A DNA stretch of 64,000 nt from Imperialibacter sp963977595. GTDB lineage: Bacteria > Bacteroidota > Bacteroidia > Cytophagales > Cyclobacteriaceae. The stretch lies in the NCBI RefSeq assembly GCF_048007035.1, contig NZ_CP180355.1, forward strand, positions 1,612,001-1,676,000, written 5' to 3'. The notes under the pieces were generated by a model that worked only from the letters and a program-made list of their open reading frames with translations, made no database searches and was not told the origin of the DNA. A program made the translations under genes and the position numbers. Below, one piece after another: positions 25,940 through 34,803 of this stretch. The stretch's first letter is position 1. Each line of letters begins with the position of its first letter.

Positions 25940-27445
25940 AGAAATAAAACGCTTAGGTCGAGGCAAATCCGCTCTTTCCTTGATTACAACGACAACAATA
26001 AAGCACAGCACAGCCAGATTGTTGGCAAGCACCTGGAGCAAAAATGAGCCTAAGTGCAGTTGGCTTACACCCAAAACCAGGCCAGATGAAAGAATCAGAT
26101 AGAAAAATGCGTTGGATACTTTATAGGGAACAGGGTAGTATTTTTCCCCCAAATAGAAACTAACTACCGCCATTACCAGAAACGTGAGGGTGGTAACGAC
26201 TGCACTGCCCAAATACCCAATAACAGGGATCAATAATACATTTCCGACGACAGTAATTAAAGCCCCAAGCAACGCAATATAGGCACCATAGTATGTCTGG
26301 TCGGTGAGTTTATACCACACAGAAAGATTATAATAAATACCCAGAAACAGGTAACCCATAAGCAAAAAGGGCACAATAAATAGCGCTTCACGATACTCCG
26401 ACTGGCGAAGAAGAAGCCCCAGCCAATTTAAATTGACGGAAATGCCCAAAAACACCAACGCCCCGAAAATGACAAACCACTTCATCACTTTGCTGAACAG
26501 CTCAGGAGAGTTTTTATCGGCGGCACTTGAAAAGAAGAAGGGTTCGGCGGCGTACCGAAAGGCCTGGATACCCAGGTTCATAAACACACTCAACTTAAAG
26601 CAGGCGCCATAAACCCCTGTGGCATAATCAGCGCCGCCGCTACCGTAGAAACCATCTGGTAACAGGTATTTGATCATCAACCGGCCAAAGGTTTCGTTGA
26701 CCGTGCCCGCCAAGCCCATTACTCCCACTGGCAGGCTGTACGCCAATATTTGTCTGATCAATTTACGGTTCCAGTTGAACCTGGCAACCATAAGCTCCTT
26801 TGCCAGCAACGGCACCAGTAAGAACGTACCCAGGAAGTTGGCAATAAAAATGTATTCGATGCCAAGAGAGGAATCGTACCATGGCGTTACTAGGGGTTTC
26901 ATGAAAACGAAAGACTCACCCGAAATGACTGCCGGAGCGACCACAAGCAAAAAGATATTTAGCAGGATAGTGACCAGGATGACGAGAATCTTAATACTGG
27001 CAAACTTGATTGGCCGGTTCTCCAGCCGAAGCTTGGCAAAGGGAATGGACATAACAGCTTCTACCGCCAGTATCGCAGCAAACCACCTTATCCATGACGA
27101 ATGATTCGGGTATTCAATAAATGAAGCTATTGGCTGAGCAAAGGCCCAAAGCGCAATTGTGAAAATCAAGGTAGTCAGCACTATCATGGTCATTACCTGA
27201 CCATATGTGTTCTGCCCGTTAGTAATGTCTCTCGTGGAAAACCTAAAGAAGGTTGTTTCCAGACCATAAGTATAAATAACAAGCAGGAATGCAGAGTAAC
27301 CGTAGAGTATGGTCATTTGCCCATACTCGCCTGGTTCAAAAATACCTGTGTAAAATGGCGTCAGCAGCCAGTTAAGCAGGCGGCCTACAATACTACTGAC
27401 TCCGTATATCGCAGTTTGGCCTGCAAGTTTTTTCAATTGGCCCAT
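25937..27445 (-). CDS. Polysaccharide/lipid-linked oligosaccharide flippase (Wzx/MATE-like)
   Basis: 502 residues with about fourteen hydrophobic segments and little else. The N-terminus (LKKLAGQTAIYGVSSIVGRLLNWLL) with FEPGEYGQMTILY is typical of the polysaccharide biosynthesis / MVF superfamily. Such proteins flip undecaprenyl-linked sugars across the inner membrane for O-antigen, capsule or related glycans. No other glycan genes surround it, so the substrate is unknown. It begins 18 bases after the enoyl-CoA hydratase gene. Confidence 0.87.
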   Translation of the reverse strand: MGQLKKLAGQTAIYGVSSIVGRLLNWLLTPFYTGIFEPGEYGQMTILYGYSAFLLVIYTYGLETTFFRFSTRDITNGQNTYGQVMTMIVLTTLIFTIALWAFAQPIASFIEYPNHSSWIRWFAAILAVEAVMSIPFAKLRLENRPIKFASIKILVILVTILLNIFLLVVAPAVISGESFVFMKPLVTPWYDSSLGIEYIFIANFLGTFLLVPLLAKELMVARFNWNRKLIRQILAYSLPVGVMGLAGTVNETFGRLMIKYLLPDGFYGSGGADYATGVYGACFKLSVFMNLGIQAFRYAAEPFFFSSAADKNSPELFSKVMKWFVIFGALVFLGISVNLNWLGLLLRQSEYREALFIVPFLLMGYLFLGIYYNLSVWYKLTDQTYYGAYIALLGALITVVGNVLLIPVIGYLGSAVVTTLTFLVMAVVSFYLGEKYYPVPYKVSNAFFYLILSSGLVLGVSQLHLGSFLLQVLANNLAVLCFIVVVVIKERADLPRPKRFIS

Positions 27446-27463
27446 ATAAAGCCCGAAGTTACC

Positions 27464-28246
27464 TTATTCGCCTTTAAAAGCAGGCTTGCGCTTTTCAAGA
27501 AAGGCAGTTGTCCCTTCAACGAAGTCCTCAGTGCCGCAGCACCTGGCAAAAGAATTAGCCTCTGTCTGATAGCCATCCTCATCAGCATTGTAAACGGCAT
27601 TAACGCAGTCGATAACCATTCCGACTGCCAAAGGCGCCTTTTCAAGAATTTTCGCCATCAGGCTGTTGGTCTTTTCCATCACCTTATCGGCAGGAACCAC
27701 ATAATTTACAAGACCCAAAGTGAGCGCCTCAGCTGCAGAGATCATATCGCCGGTTAGCATGAGTTCGACTGCTTTTGCTTTGCCAATGAGTTGGGTCAGC
27801 CGTTGGGTGCCGCCGTAGCCCGGTATGATGCCAAGGTTGATTTCCGGCTGTCCAAACCTGGCGTTTTCTGAAGCGACTCGCATATGGCATGCCATGGCCA
27901 GTTCGCAGCCACCCCCAAGGGCAAAACCATTAACGGCTGCAATGACCGGAATATGGCAATTCTGTATGAGGTCGAAGGTTTCCTGACCATTTTCAGCGAA
28001 TTTACGGGCATTAAGTTCGTTTATTTCCGAAAACTCTTTGATGTCGGCACCCGCCACAAATGCCTTCTCTCCCGCACCTGTGACAATAACACCTCTCAAA
28101 TCTTTGGCATCATTAATCTCCTGAAAAGCTTGTTTCAGCTCCTCCATGGTTTGCTGATTAAGTGCATTCAGTTTGTCGGGCCTGTTAATAGTGATGGTCT
28201 TTACTGATCCGCTCTGCTCAACTAGTATATTTTTATAACTACTCAT
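27464..28246 (-). CDS. Enoyl-CoA hydratase/isomerase family protein
   Basis: 260 residues, full length for a crotonase. Seen: KTITINRPDKLNALN at the N-terminus, the oxyanion-hole regions AFVAGADIKEF and NGFALGGGCELAMACHMR, and FGQPEINLGIIPGYGGTQRL, which carries the expected acidic residue. It most likely hydrates trans-2-enoyl-CoA to 3-hydroxyacyl-CoA in fatty-acid or amino-acid breakdown. The crotonase superfamily is broad, so the exact substrate is open. It is followed by the flippase gene, with no functional link apparent. Confidence 0.93.
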   Translation of the reverse strand: MSSYKNILVEQSGSVKTITINRPDKLNALNQQTMEELKQAFQEINDAKDLRGVIVTGAGEKAFVAGADIKEFSEINELNARKFAENGQETFDLIQNCHIPVIAAVNGFALGGGCELAMACHMRVASENARFGQPEINLGIIPGYGGTQRLTQLIGKAKAVELMLTGDMISAAEALTLGLVNYVVPADKVMEKTNSLMAKILEKAPLAVGMVIDCVNAVYNADEDGYQTEANSFARCCGTEDFVEGTTAFLEKRKPAFKGE

Positions 28247-28642
28247 AGGTTTCCATTTTAGGCTTCAAATTCCGAAGCATTTCCGGCTGTATCGGACATC
28301 AAATAATTTACTTTTTTGCCAAAGTTCAAAATCTGCACTGCTAAGCGACACTCCCACAGGCTCATTGGGTACTGCAAAAACACCGTGTACCAAACAGTTG
28401 CGCCACCCAAACAAAAAGTTGGTTTTTATTCAATTTCTCCATAAATCTTACATCAGGCAAAGGGCAGCTAAATCCGGCCAAACACCTTTCTGCGTATGTT
28501 AAAATGAGGTTCAGAAAATAGGCCTTTCTATGAATGCTCCCAAAAAGTCGATAAACGCCTTTATACCTCACACAAGAAATTTTGTGATCTGAAAGCAATG
28601 ATTGACCTTTGTATTGTCCGAAAGGAAGAAGAATTAACAGCT
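28247..28642. other. Intergenic region between divergent genes
   Basis: About 400 bases between the enoyl-CoA hydratase gene (leaving leftward) and the T9SS cargo gene at 28643. Apart from the promoter at 28581-28611 I see nothing convincing; a 78-codon minus-strand frame here (28362-28598) has no family look. Confidence 0.6.
28581..28611 (+). promoter_or_regulatory. Promoter of the T9SS cargo gene at 28643
   Basis: TTTG (28581-28584), 19 bases, GACCTTTG (28604-28611): exact -33 box and spacing, with one mismatch in the -7 box. The predicted start near 28618 lies inside the longest possible reading frame, which supports the ATG at 28643 as the real start. Confidence 0.65.
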
Positions 28643-29812
28643 ATGAAAAACACACTAAAAATCGTTTTATCTCTGATCATCATAACCACGAGTTGTTCGT
28701 TGGCCACCGCTCAAAAAGTAACGAGAGCTCAAACTAAAACCAATGGCTTCTACCTTTGGACAACCAATGCCAACTGGACAGACAATGTGGCCGTTCCTGT
28801 TTCCAATATTGGAAATACATATAATTCAGGGGGCGATGAGCAAATAAGAATTGAAAAATATATTACAAGAAATGGATCTCTTTCTTTCCGCAATATCGGA
28901 AATAACAGCAAGGAAATAGTTATCAAGGACACGCTGGTGGTTTATGGCAATATGACTTTTGACACAAACAGCTATAGTCTAAAACTTCTATCAGGAGCAG
29001 TACTGATCGTTTTTGGAGATTTTTCGGCAGCCAACAAAGTTACACTGGACAACGGAGGACTTTTGATCATTGACGGCAACATGACACTGACTGGCGGAAA
29101 TCAGGAATATACTGACAACAACGGTGGAGTTGGCAATCTGGTAGTAACCGGCACAATCAGCGGAAATGGAGATACTGCGGCTGCTTCAGCAGATAATTCT
29201 TCGCTAAGTTCTAAGCCCCAATCAATCCAAAATTTCGTTAATGGCGGTGGCTCTACTCCCCTACCTATCGTACTTAGCTACTTCAAAGGTGTAAACCTGA
29301 AAAATGCGGTTAAGCTTTCGTGGGAAACGCTGTCAGAAGAAAACTTCGACCACTTCGAAATACAAAGATCATTTGACGGAAAAGAGTTTGAAGTAATTGC
29401 TACTGAAAAAGGAAATGGTTTTACTTCTGAAAAACACCAATATTCATTTACTGACAATGATCCTGAGATGGGCATCAACTATTATCGTTTGAATGCCATT
29501 GACTTTGATGGTTCTTCAGAAATATTTGAAACAATCGCTGTAGAGGTTGCTCCTGACTTCAGCGCTGTGACCATGTACCCCAATCCTAACAACGGAACCG
29601 AATTGCAGCTCAACATCCCTGAGGAGCTTCTTTACACAGCTTATAGTGTGACAATGACTGTATCAGATCTTCAGGGCAGGGTAGTAACAGCCAGCGAAAT
29701 CACTTCGGCTCATGTTTCTACCACCTTTGACCAAGCCTTGTCCACGGGAATCTATTTGGTAACCATCCAGGCCGGCAAATACTCGTCTTCATACAGACTG
29801 TTGGTTAATTAA
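28643..29812 (+). CDS. Secreted protein with T9SS type A sorting domain
   Basis: 389 residues. Signal peptide (LKIVLSLIIITTSCSLATAQ). Residues ~35-200 are strand-rich with many N, G and T and look like a short beta-helix (NGSLSFRNIGNNSKEIVIKD; GNMTFDTNSYSLKLLSGAVL). A fibronectin-like segment follows (VKLSWETLSEENFDHFEIQR ... NYYRLNAIDFDGSSEIFETI). The last ~85 residues are a type A T9SS sorting domain: MYPNPNNG, VSDLQGRVV and GIYLVTIQAG. It should be exported through SprA and then attached to the surface or released. The ligand or role is unknown. The start follows the promoter at 28581-28611. Confidence 0.87.
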   Translation: MKNTLKIVLSLIIITTSCSLATAQKVTRAQTKTNGFYLWTTNANWTDNVAVPVSNIGNTYNSGGDEQIRIEKYITRNGSLSFRNIGNNSKEIVIKDTLVVYGNMTFDTNSYSLKLLSGAVLIVFGDFSAANKVTLDNGGLLIIDGNMTLTGGNQEYTDNNGGVGNLVVTGTISGNGDTAAASADNSSLSSKPQSIQNFVNGGGSTPLPIVLSYFKGVNLKNAVKLSWETLSEENFDHFEIQRSFDGKEFEVIATEKGNGFTSEKHQYSFTDNDPEMGINYYRLNAIDFDGSSEIFETIAVEVAPDFSAVTMYPNPNNGTELQLNIPEELLYTAYSVTMTVSDLQGRVVTASEITSAHVSTTFDQALSTGIYLVTIQAGKYSSSYRLLVN

Positions 29813-30340
29813 TCTGTGTTCGATTTAAGATTATCGTTAGCCCGAAAATATTCCCCTGCAATTAAGGTAGGGGAATTGACTATTTCTGGCGGACTACCTG
29901 CTGCGACGCCAGGCCTATTTGCTTCTTTCCTTATACAACTCACACTTGTATGAAGTCAACCGCCTGTTCCAAGTCGTCATTCTTTTCATGCCTCCTTTTT
30001 GTGTCCGACTCCTATTTACCCTCGTACTATTTATCATTGGCACCATTAGGCTGTAAGACTGCAACTTTCCGCCAGGCTATGGCAGCGGAGATTTTCAAAA
30101 GAATTAATCAAAACTCTGACGCCCATCGGAGTTTTCACGACAGGGGAACGAAATAAGACAATAGATGTGTCTCGCATAAAGCCCCCGGCTCCAAGCTATC
30201 AAAGAGCTAACCTATTCGTTCTCCCAACTGAAAAATGACAAGGTATCGACTCGGCCAATCACTATCAAACTCAAGTGAAAGCTGGCGTTGTATAACACAT
30301 ATGTGGTAACCTGCTATGGTGCTATAGCGAAATAATTGGC
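29813..30340. other. Intergenic region between convergent cargo genes
   Basis: About 530 bases. It contains one hairpin (29850-29876) just after the gene at 28643. A 68-codon plus-strand frame (29950-30156) has no support. Nothing else is recognisable. Confidence 0.6.
29850..29876 (+). terminator. Candidate terminator hairpin
   Basis: A perfect 8-bp stem (ATTCCCCT / AGGGGAAT) with an 11-base loop, 37 bases after the cargo gene stop. The following T content is weak (TGACTATTTCT). Confidence 0.45.
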
Positions 30341-33199
30341 TTAGTCGATGATTACTTTCAGGGTTTGGTGAACATTACCCGCAACAATTTTTACGAAGTA
30401 GCTTCCCGGCTGAAGTGACCTGCAGGAAACAATTATTTCATTTCCCTCCACCCTAAATTCGGCACTGACCGCCCGTCCTGTAATGTCCAGCATTGTAAGA
30501 TTTAGGCTTCCCCAATCCTGATTGGGTAGCTTCACTCTAAATCGTCCTCTATTGGGATTGGGGTAGGCTACCAAATCCCCTCCAAAAGATTCCATTTCCA
30601 CCGCAATGATGTCGAACACCTCTTTAGTTCCGTCATAGTCGGTTTGAGATAGTCGGTAGTAGTTGACTGCAGGCAGGGGTTGCCTGTCATCCATGTCATA
30701 GTACTTTTTGCTGTTGGTAGTGCCGGCTCCTTTTACTGTTGCCAGCAGTTGCCAGTTGTCAGCATCGCTGGAACGCTCAATAGTAAAATAGTCGTTATTC
30801 AATTCTTTGCCCGTCGCCCAGCTTAATACAACCTTGCTTCCTTCAGCTTTAGCATTCCAGTATAAAAGCGAAACCGGCAAAACGCCTGGCGAAGACTCAA
30901 AAACGCCGTTTGCTGGTGCACTGGGGTTCTCGGGAGTTGTTGATCCCTCCGAGGCACTCCCGCTGGCACCGTTATTATTAGTACCTTGAGCTCCCTGGCT
31001 AGTATCTATGGTAATGCCCGGCACTGCGGAGGAAAAGATAACCACTCCCCGACCACCGCCACCAGCCATGCCGCTGGGGTTGTTCAAATAGGTTACGTCG
31101 CCTCCGTCGCCCCCACTTGCTGAAACCACCATGCAGGTTTCTGTCGTCCAGTTATCGACCTGAAACACTACCGAACCGCCGGCTCCGGCGCCGGATCCTG
31201 AGTCCCTTAAAACCCCGGCAGCGGAATAGCCTGGCTCTCCGTCGGCAGAGATCGTATAGCTGCCACAAACATAGTCGATCATGGAAGCTCTGATCAAAAC
31301 GATGCCTCCACCATTTCCTCCTCCTCCGTTGTCCTGATCATCACCACTGGCACCACCTCCGCCCCCCATGAACACTCTCGAGGGACTTATATAGTTACTA
31401 AGGTCGGCTCCTCCACGAGGGGCATTGTCTTCAAGGATAACCTCACCCACTCTTATATTGTCAAAAAGCCAGTTGTCGTTTGCGTTGGCAACAGTAACGG
31501 TCACCCTTATTTGCACGTTTGTTCCGCTGAGGCCAAACTGTTCTGCCGTGCCTGATCCGTCAATTTCAAAAAGACCATCGTCGCTCAGACTCCCGTAGTT
31601 GGCAAAGCTTACCCATCCCGCAGCGTCCAGGTTATACTCAAAATCCATTACATCGGCTCCATCGAGATTTCCATTGTTGTCAAAATCAATCAAAAGTGCT
31701 ACGTCGGTATAACCGGAAATATTGATCAATTCAGAAGTCCAGGTACTACCCGTTGTCTGGTCGGAATAGAAGTAGTAGCCGGACACGTTTCCATTGTCTG
31801 CGATAGCAGCATTCTGAACCTGAAAGGTGCCGCCGCCAATCGACGTCGTCCAATCGTTTGCACCATTCGCCGTGTTGTTATTAGCCCCTGAGGTTTCTCC
31901 ACCTCCGTAACCTGTTTCGAAATCCTCCTGCCAAATCACGTTGATGTCGTAGCACTCACCGATGCTACCATACCCACCAGCGGTGAAGTTGCCTCCACCG
32001 GCCCCTCCCTCTTTGTAAGTATTTGGGGCTCCGCCTCCATTGGCTACATGGCCTTTACCCCGTTCATAGTTTGAGTCAGTTATCTTATAGGTGCCCTCAC
32101 CCTTAAGTGCAAAATTGGTATTGTTGGTACGGTACACAGCGTTATTACAAGTATTGTAGTTGTTGCCTTCGGGAATGTCGTTAATCCCCCCTCTAAAGCC
32201 TGTCCCATCTACAGTGATGTCATTTTGTAGCGTAAGGGTATTGGTCACATCGATGGCAAAAACGCCCCCCACATTTCCGTCCCAGGGTAGAGCTGTCAAG
32301 TCGGAGGCAGTGGTGTAATTGGCGAACTCAGGGAATGAAATAATTTGCAGGCTTGCATTGGATCCGGTGCTATAGCTATTTTCCAAAGGTTCGGTCAGGG
32401 TAATTGAGATAGGCAGGGGCGTGTCACCACTCACTTTTACATTATCAAACAACCCTGTATCTCCAAATTGATTGCTATTGATGACCACCCTTACCTCAAT
32501 GGAGGTGCCAGACAGGCTACTAACCGAAAGCGTCGTTGATGCGAAAGCGCCTGACTGCATGGAACCCACAGTGGTAAATCCACCAACCCCGTCGAGTCTG
32601 TAACTTACTGTGATGTTGTCGTTTCCATCATCAAACCCGCTTTGAGCCACGTCGACCGACAGGCTTACATTCGTGTACCCCGATATTGAAATTGGGTCAG
32701 ATGTCCAGGTACCTCCGGAAGTCATTTGACGCCCCCCAAACAAATAGCCACCGCCCAGCGTGGCATCCTGGCGTACCTGAAAGTACCTGAATCCACCGCA
32801 GTTTCCACAGGAAGCGCTCCAGGCTGTCAACCCAGCGTCGTCAGCATCTCCCTCGCTCAGATCCTCGAAGGTCTCGCACCAAATGTCGACTGTCTGGGAG
32901 GCTTCGCTTACACTTTGGATGGTCGCTGGCTCAAAAAGACCAGCACTACCTATATCGCCTATGTCTCCAAATGACTCATCATCAGCAGTGTTGGCCCCCA
33001 ACACATCGTCCTGCATCTGCATAATGATGACGTTCTCACCGGCCTCAAATTTATCGTAAATTTCGTTGACATTCGAAAGAGTGAGTGTACTGCCTCCTGA
33101 AACACTAGTTACCTTTCCGTAGGCGTTGATGGCAGTTTGAGCGTATGTAGCCGACGTGAAAAAGATTCCCAAAAGGCTGAAGCAGGTCAAAATCCTCAT
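30341..33199 (-). CDS. Large secreted glycine-rich protein with T9SS type A sorting domain
   Basis: 952 residues from the ATG at 33199 (MRILTCFSLLGIFFTSATYA is the signal peptide); the frame runs further upstream but without a sensible start. After a short N-terminal part (YDKFEAGENVIIMQMQDD) come two similar ~150-residue jelly-roll-like modules, the first beginning CETFEDLSEGD and the second QEDFETGYGGGE; both contain TWTS followed by ISGYT and end GLFDN or WLFDN. They seem to be inserted into a glycine-rich backbone (AGGGGRGVVIFSSA). The C-terminus has the same fibronectin-like segment as the gene at 28643 (NYYRLSQTDYDGTKEVFDII) and a type A sorting domain (YPNPNRGRF; GSYFVKIVAG). Its role on the surface is unknown. 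Confidence 0.87.
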   Translation of the reverse strand: MRILTCFSLLGIFFTSATYAQTAINAYGKVTSVSGGSTLTLSNVNEIYDKFEAGENVIIMQMQDDVLGANTADDESFGDIGDIGSAGLFEPATIQSVSEASQTVDIWCETFEDLSEGDADDAGLTAWSASCGNCGGFRYFQVRQDATLGGGYLFGGRQMTSGGTWTSDPISISGYTNVSLSVDVAQSGFDDGNDNITVSYRLDGVGGFTTVGSMQSGAFASTTLSVSSLSGTSIEVRVVINSNQFGDTGLFDNVKVSGDTPLPISITLTEPLENSYSTGSNASLQIISFPEFANYTTASDLTALPWDGNVGGVFAIDVTNTLTLQNDITVDGTGFRGGINDIPEGNNYNTCNNAVYRTNNTNFALKGEGTYKITDSNYERGKGHVANGGGAPNTYKEGGAGGGNFTAGGYGSIGECYDINVIWQEDFETGYGGGETSGANNNTANGANDWTTSIGGGTFQVQNAAIADNGNVSGYYFYSDQTTGSTWTSELINISGYTDVALLIDFDNNGNLDGADVMDFEYNLDAAGWVSFANYGSLSDDGLFEIDGSGTAEQFGLSGTNVQIRVTVTVANANDNWLFDNIRVGEVILEDNAPRGGADLSNYISPSRVFMGGGGGASGDDQDNGGGGNGGGIVLIRASMIDYVCGSYTISADGEPGYSAAGVLRDSGSGAGAGGSVVFQVDNWTTETCMVVSASGGDGGDVTYLNNPSGMAGGGGRGVVIFSSAVPGITIDTSQGAQGTNNNGASGSASEGSTTPENPSAPANGVFESSPGVLPVSLLYWNAKAEGSKVVLSWATGKELNNDYFTIERSSDADNWQLLATVKGAGTTNSKKYYDMDDRQPLPAVNYYRLSQTDYDGTKEVFDIIAVEMESFGGDLVAYPNPNRGRFRVKLPNQDWGSLNLTMLDITGRAVSAEFRVEGNEIIVSCRSLQPGSYFVKIVAGNVHQTLKVIID

Positions 33200-33431
33200 T
33201 GTTAAGCGCTTTTTTGAAAAGTTAACAATTTGGAAGATAGCACACATGAAGAAGAAATCATGTGAATTTTGGCAAAAAACGCCACTTCTTTCTACGAAGC
33301 ACACAATTCCTTCGATGAAAAGTCCTATTATTAACTAATTCTGGAGATTTCGCACAAAATCTCTCCACAAGGATGTCATGGGCATCAAAAGCTGACCCCC
33401 AATCCTCGCACCTCTCTGTCAAACGTAATAA

Positions 33432-34370
33432 CTAATACAAAACGAGGTTAGCAAGAATCTCTTTGGTCATTCGCTGCAGATCATATTTCGGCTCCCATCC
33501 CCAGTCAGCCCTTGCATGACTATCATCAATGCTGTTGGGCCAGGAGTCAGCAATTTTCTGCCTGAAATCAGGTTCGTACGAAATGCTGAACCCAGGCACT
33601 TCTGATTTTATAGCTTCGTAGATGTCTTTTGGGGCGAAGCTCATGGCATGCAGGTTGTAGCTGGACCTGATTTTGATCTTTGAAGACTCCTCCTCCATTA
33701 GCTGAATGGTGCCATCCACAGCGTCCGTCATGTACATCATAGGCAGCAACGTGTCCTCCCTCAAAAAGCAATTGAAGTCTTTGCCTTCCTTGGCCTTGTA
33801 GTAAATGTCAACTGCATAGTCGGTGGTGCCACCGCCTGGCTTGGCCTTGTAGCCGATAAGACCCGGGTAACGGATACTTCTAACATCGACCCCGTATTTT
33901 AAAAAGTAGTACTCGCACCACCTTTCGCCCGCCAGCTTGCTGATCCCATAAACCGTATTCGGGTTCATGATGGTGTTTTGGGGTGTATGATTAATGGGAG
34001 AATTGGGGCCAAAAACGGCAATTGAACTTGGCCAATATATCCGCTCCAGCTTTCGTTCTTTCGCTATTTCCAACACTGTGAGCAGGCTGGTCATATTAAG
34101 GTTCCAGGCAAACATGGGATCGGCTTCACCTTTTGCCGACAACACTGCCGCCAGGTGATAAATCTGGTCGACCCTGTATTTCGCTATCAGCTCCTCAAGC
34201 CTTTTGCCGTCCATGGCATCCAGGTGTTCAAAAGGCCCCGATAGCAGGCTTTCCTTTGGTGCCGAAACATCGGTTGCGATAACCTTGTCGTTTCCATGCC
34301 TGGCTCTCAGCGATTCCGTCAGCTCCGTGCCAAGCTGGCCGCAGGCACCTATAATAAGGATCGTACTCAT
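33432..34370 (-). CDS. tdh: L-threonine 3-dehydrogenase, SDR (epimerase-like) type
   Basis: 312 residues from the ATG at 34370 (MSTILIIGACGQLGTEL); the longer frame upstream lacks family sequence. The Rossmann motif GACGQLG and the catalytic YGISK (YxxxK) are visible. The stretch GGGTTDYAVDIYY followed by LREDTLLPMMYMTDAV is characteristic of short-chain-type threonine dehydrogenases, as described from Flavobacterium frigidimaris and relatives. It oxidises L-threonine to 2-amino-3-ketobutyrate with NAD+. The next enzyme, kbl, is encoded divergently about 430 bases away, which strongly supports the call over a sugar epimerase. Confidence 0.9.
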   Translation of the reverse strand: MSTILIIGACGQLGTELTESLRARHGNDKVIATDVSAPKESLLSGPFEHLDAMDGKRLEELIAKYRVDQIYHLAAVLSAKGEADPMFAWNLNMTSLLTVLEIAKERKLERIYWPSSIAVFGPNSPINHTPQNTIMNPNTVYGISKLAGERWCEYYFLKYGVDVRSIRYPGLIGYKAKPGGGTTDYAVDIYYKAKEGKDFNCFLREDTLLPMMYMTDAVDGTIQLMEEESSKIKIRSSYNLHAMSFAPKDIYEAIKSEVPGFSISYEPDFRQKIADSWPNSIDDSHARADWGWEPKYDLQRMTKEILANLVLY

Positions 34371-34402
34371 TCGTAGATTTTGAAGGGTTAATGTTCTGTC
34401 GG

Positions 34403-34410
34403 CAAAATTA
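34403..34410 (-). promoter_or_regulatory. -7 box of tdh promoter
   Basis: TAATTTTG on the minus strand, an exact TAnnTTTG, 32 bases before the tdh ATG. A TTTG lies 17 bases further upstream (34431-34428), slightly shorter than the usual spacing. The divergent kbl promoter is about 80 bases away. Confidence 0.55.
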
Positions 34411-34489
34411 GTAATATTGAGTACAAGCAAAAGCGCTTTCAACAAACACATTTAACCATTGTCAATTACCTGCCGCCTTTGCTGAAAAG

Positions 34490-34521
34490 TTTCCTGTAGC
34501 CACCGAAAGCACTTATATTTG
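34490..34521 (+). promoter_or_regulatory. Promoter of the small protein-kbl operon
   Basis: TTTC (34490-34493), 20 bases, TATATTTG (34514-34521), the latter an exact TAnnTTTG. It ends 15 bases before the ATG of the small protein at 34537 and supports that start over one further upstream. Confidence 0.6.
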
Positions 34522-34536
34522 CCCAAAGGAAAAACC

Positions 34537-34797
34537 ATGACTTTCAAAGAGTACCTGACTTCAAAAAAAATAGACGCCAAAGGATTCGCTCTGGGCGAAT
34601 CGGAGCGTTTCATGGAACTCAAAAATATCTTTGATCAGGTTCATCCGGATAGCTTTACTGCACAAAAAATATTTCTTATCAATGGAATAAGAAGAAAATA
34701 TCCCATTGTGGAAACGGCTGAGGAAGCAAAGAAAGAAGTGCCCAAAGCAAAAATGATGAAGCCCAAACTTAGCATTACCCCAAAAAATAAGGAATAA
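34537..34797 (+). CDS. Small basic protein encoded upstream of kbl, function unknown
   Basis: 86 residues from the ATG at 34537, which follows an A-rich leader and the promoter at 34490-34521. It starts MTFKEYLTSKKIDAKGF, has a helical middle (FMELKNIFDQVHPDSFTAQK) and a tail rich in lysine, proline and glutamate (EEAKKEVPKAKMMKPK). No signal peptide and no membrane span. I do not recognise the family. Its stop is 6 bases before the kbl start, so it is cotranscribed and possibly translationally linked to threonine breakdown; any role as chaperone or regulator is a guess. Confidence 0.7.
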   Translation: MTFKEYLTSKKIDAKGFALGESERFMELKNIFDQVHPDSFTAQKIFLINGIRRKYPIVETAEEAKKEVPKAKMMKPKLSITPKNKE

Positions 34798-34803
34798 GAA
34801 ACT

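Noticed and set aside
28362..28598. 78-codon minus-strand frame in the gap before the T9SS cargo gene
   Set aside because: No family resemblance, odd composition, and it overlaps the promoter of the divergent gene.
29950..30156. 68-codon plus-strand frame between the cargo genes
   Set aside because: No ribosome site, no recognisable sequence, cysteine- and serine-rich composition typical of chance frames.
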